Positions 61,661 through 64,000 of a stretch of 64,000 nt of DNA are shown here, one piece after another. Position numbers and translations under genes: made by a program. The number at the start of each line of letters is the position of its first letter. Positions within the stretch are counted from its first letter, which is position 1. Below the pieces are notes generated by a model. That model was not told where the DNA came from. It did not search any database and saw only the letters and a program-made list of their open reading frames with translations. Source of the DNA: Paenibacillus lupini (GTDB taxonomy: Bacteria > Bacillota > Bacilli > Paenibacillales > Paenibacillaceae); NCBI RefSeq assembly GCF_011761355.1, contig NZ_JAASRW010000005.1:496001-560000 (forward strand), given 5' to 3'.

Positions 61661-62473
61661 ATGAACAAGTGGGCTGTTAACATCATTGCAATCGTACTGG
61701 CGATTCTATTCATTTTCCCTCTCATCTGGATGCTGTTAGTCTCCTTGAAGCCGGACGGAACGAATGTGTATACGATGGCAGACTGGATTCATTTTACCGA
61801 TTTGACATTAAGCAATTATAAGAAAGTCATTACGGGTTCCGAGATCCTAAGATGGACCTGGAACAGTGCTGTTATTGGTGTCATTACAACTCTGCTATCG
61901 ATATTTCTCAGCTCTCTGGCGGCTTATTCGTTCTCCAAGCTGCCGTTTAAGAGTAAAGGTATCTTATTTATTGTTATTACTTCAGGTCTCCTTATTCCAA
62001 CGGAAGCTATCCTGATTCCGCTTTATGAAACAACGCTGCATCTGAATTTGATTGACAGCAAGTGGGCGATTATCCTGCCTGGCATTACCAATCCAATCGG
62101 TATCCTGCTGCTCAAGCAGTTTATGGACGGTGTCCCGAAGGATTACATTGAAGCTGCGCAAATCGATGGAAGCGGGAATTTCCGGATTTGGTGGAACATT
62201 TGCTTGCCGCTCACGAAATCAGCGATGGTCTCGGTGGGGATATTCTTTCTTATTTTATCGTGGAATAATTTCCTATGGCCATATCTCTCTATTACATCGG
62301 AAGAAAATATGATATTATCGGCAGGACTGCCTACCTTTTTATCGAATAATATTATGTCTTTAAATATGATCATGACAGCGAGCGGCATTGCAGCGATTCC
62401 AACGATTGTCGTTTTCGCACTTCTTCAGCGGCACATCGTGCAAGGTGTGGCGATGTCTGGAGTGAAAGGCTAA
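61661..62473 (+). CDS. Sugar ABC transporter permease, MalG type
   Basis: The ATG at 61661 follows GGAGGGG that lies in the end of the previous gene. 270 residues, six membrane segments, EAA loop DYIEAAQIDGSGNFRIWWNI. The tail QRHIVQGVAMSGVKG is typical. No ATPase gene is in the operon, so a shared MsmX-type ATPase is likely. Confidence 0.92.
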   Translation: MNKWAVNIIAIVLAILFIFPLIWMLLVSLKPDGTNVYTMADWIHFTDLTLSNYKKVITGSEILRWTWNSAVIGVITTLLSIFLSSLAAYSFSKLPFKSKGILFIVITSGLLIPTEAILIPLYETTLHLNLIDSKWAIILPGITNPIGILLLKQFMDGVPKDYIEAAQIDGSGNFRIWWNICLPLTKSAMVSVGIFFLILSWNNFLWPYLSITSEENMILSAGLPTFLSNNIMSLNMIMTASGIAAIPTIVVFALLQRHIVQGVAMSGVKG

Positions 62474-62531
62474 TGACAATGAAGTCGCTGGCAAGAGTGA
62501 ACCGCGTGTCCTGCAGGAGCAGCGAGGAATA

Positions 62532-64000
62532 ATGATAAAAAAGTTCGGCTGGGCATTGCCCTCGATGAATATATGGAAGAGCAGCATACGCTACAAATGG
62601 ATGCTGCTCTTATTTCTATTTTCCCTTACACCATTAATCATAATGGGCACCATCTCCTACTCCCTCTCCAAATCAACCATTAATGAAAAGGTAACCGCGT
62701 ATTCGGAGCAGCTGCTGAAGCAGACGGCAGATAATATCGACACCCGGCTTGGCATTTATAAAGATTTGATGATGCAGGTCGTCAATAACGGAGAGATTGT
62801 TAGGATGCTGCGGGACATGGATCGGGCGAGTTCCTCGAATTCCTATGATATCGACAGCTTGTCGCTTACGACAAAGCTTTCAACCATTATTGCAATTAAT
62901 CAGGACATTCAATCCATATCGTTTATTTCAAAGGATCATTATATAAAAGGTATCTACCGCTGGAAGAACCGCACGCCAAAAGACGTAAGCGGTTTCTTGA
63001 CGACGCTTGAGGATGGAAGCAATTTCAGATGGTTCCCAACGCGCTTTAACACGTACGTAGACAGCTTGAATACGCAGAGTGTTGATGTGTTTTCGCTAGC
63101 CAAACAGATTTATAAGACTTCTGACGATAGTCCGGTAGGCATTATTGCTGTACTGGATATTCGTGGTGAAGTGTTGAGAGAACTGGGCTCGAGCTCTACG
63201 AACAACGATCGGGATATACAAAGCTTCGTCATTGATGGGCAGGGGCAAATTGTCTCTTATGGCGACAATAGCATGATTGGGAGAAATGTAAGTGAGGTGC
63301 TTGGCGAACAAGGCTATAGTCAGATTGTACACTCCGGCCAGGACGAGTTTCGTTTTCCGCTAGAAGAACACGGGAAAAAGCTGATTGTTAATTTCAAAAA
63401 GCTGCATACCAACAACTGGATCGTTGTAAATGTCATTTCCGAATCGGTCTTGTACAAGGATTCTGACCGGCTGCTTAGAATGTTCTGGATTATTGCGCTG
63501 CTGTGTATTGTCTTATCCATTGTGACGGCTATATTCTTAGCCAATTCCATTAGTAACCCAATCCTTAAGATGATCCGGCTGATGAGGCAGGTTATGTCGG
63601 GGGATTTGACCGTTCGCTTCCGGGTGAGGAAGCATAGCGACGAGTTTGATATATTAGGCAGCAACTTCAATTATATGGTCGCCAGGATCGATGAGCTGCT
63701 GAAGACTGTATATGAGGAGCAGAACCAGAAGAGAAATGCGGAGCTGAAGGCTCTGCAGGCCCAGATCAATCCTCATTTTCTGTATAATACCCTTGATATC
63801 ATTAAGTGGACGGCACTTATCCAGAAAGCGAATAATGCTGCAGAGATGGTTAGCCTCTTATCACGTCTGCTGCGGATTAGCTTGGACAAAGACAAAGAGA
63901 CGGTAACGGTAGAAGAGGAGATCGAGCATGTACAGTGCTATCTCGGTATTCAGAAGTTCCGCTTTCATTATAATATCGAGACCAATGTTTACGTAGAGGA
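62532..64000 (+). CDS. Sensor histidine kinase, YesM family, 3' end outside the window
   Basis: The frame runs from an ATG at 62532 to the window edge (489 codons). Membrane segment near 25-45, extracellular sensor, a second segment near 318-340, HAMP, and the His-kinase box NPHFLYNTLDIIKW. It lies 58 nt after the permease gene in the same direction, so the second sugar system carries its sensor in the operon itself, unlike the divergent arrangement at 21 kb. Confidence 0.9.
   Translation, partial: MIKKFGWALPSMNIWKSSIRYKWMLLLFLFSLTPLIIMGTISYSLSKSTINEKVTAYSEQLLKQTADNIDTRLGIYKDLMMQVVNNGEIVRMLRDMDRASSSNSYDIDSLSLTTKLSTIIAINQDIQSISFISKDHYIKGIYRWKNRTPKDVSGFLTTLEDGSNFRWFPTRFNTYVDSLNTQSVDVFSLAKQIYKTSDDSPVGIIAVLDIRGEVLRELGSSSTNNDRDIQSFVIDGQGQIVSYGDNSMIGRNVSEVLGEQGYSQIVHSGQDEFRFPLEEHGKKLIVNFKKLHTNNWIVVNVISESVLYKDSDRLLRMFWIIALLCIVLSIVTAIFLANSISNPILKMIRLMRQVMSGDLTVRFRVRKHSDEFDILGSNFNYMVARIDELLKTVYEEQNQKRNAELKALQAQINPHFLYNTLDIIKWTALIQKANNAAEMVSLLSRLLRISLDKDKETVTVEEEIEHVQCYLGIQKFRFHYNIETNVYVE

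Overview
The window looks like chromosome of a spore-forming, moderate-GC Firmicute of the Paenibacillus type. The signs are an alpha/beta small acid-soluble spore protein, a SigZ-like ECF sigma factor, GlcT/RAT control of the phosphotransferase genes, two sugar ABC operons paired with YesM/YesN-type two-component genes, a family-11 rhamnogalacturonan lyase, and strong GGAGG ribosome sites with frequent GTG/TTG starts. No rRNA, tRNA, insertion sequence, prophage or CRISPR array was found. Genus is inferred from gene content, not from a search.

Layout. 1-1.6 kb: 3' part of a SagB-type nitroreductase gene and a His/Met/Tyr-rich repeat protein, possibly spore coat. 1.8-7.05 kb: operon glcT-crr-nagP-ptsH-ptsI on the minus strand, headed by a sigma-A promoter, a RAT antiterminator and a terminator. 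7.05-9.9 kb: a broken DUF11-like gene and a translationally coupled glycosyltransferase/epimerase pair. 10-16.4 kb: a luciferase-like oxidoreductase, an FMN riboswitch driving an EamA transporter, a Gfo/Idh/MocA oxidoreductase, a Nudix hydrolase, sigZ and a frameshifted aldo/keto reductase. 16.7-24.6 kb: a divergent prs paralogue, then a sugar ABC operon divergent from a histidine kinase/AraC-type regulator pair. 24.8-32.5 kb: MerR-SDR pair, a three-gene operon with two trhO paralogues around a DUF1450 gene, LysR divergent from aroC, a TerC protein and a lipoprotein. 32.7-44.4 kb: rhamnogalacturonan lyase, aconitase, a second luciferase-like protein, FabV, SASP, and a phasin-like/UbiB-like pair. 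44.7-54.6 kb: a glycine-rich remnant, metal-dependent hydrolase, VOC dioxygenase, HAD phosphatase, Mn-pyrophosphatase, GNAT, NlpC/P60, and a MarR-controlled heterodimeric ABC exporter. 55-59 kb: a run of small accessory genes. 59.3-64 kb: a second sugar ABC operon followed by a histidine kinase gene that runs off the window.

The most unusual signal lies between genes. Four intergenic elements (16.5, 24.6, 44.5 and 54.7 kb) share one architecture: a long outer stem, an optional hairpin, a 15-bp inner stem, then a conserved 21-nt box. Stem sequences differ completely between copies yet stay paired. All four lie in sense orientation 13 to about 40 nt after a stop codon, which suggests a family of structured 3'-UTR RNAs. 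A second, smaller family of hairpins sits just upstream of the ribosome sites of ptsH (one copy) and a UPF0173 hydrolase gene (three tandem copies).

Decay is visible in several places: a single-base frameshift in the aldo/keto reductase, a split DUF11-like gene, a short GNAT remnant at 55.0 kb, and a glycine-rich tail without its body at 44.7 kb.
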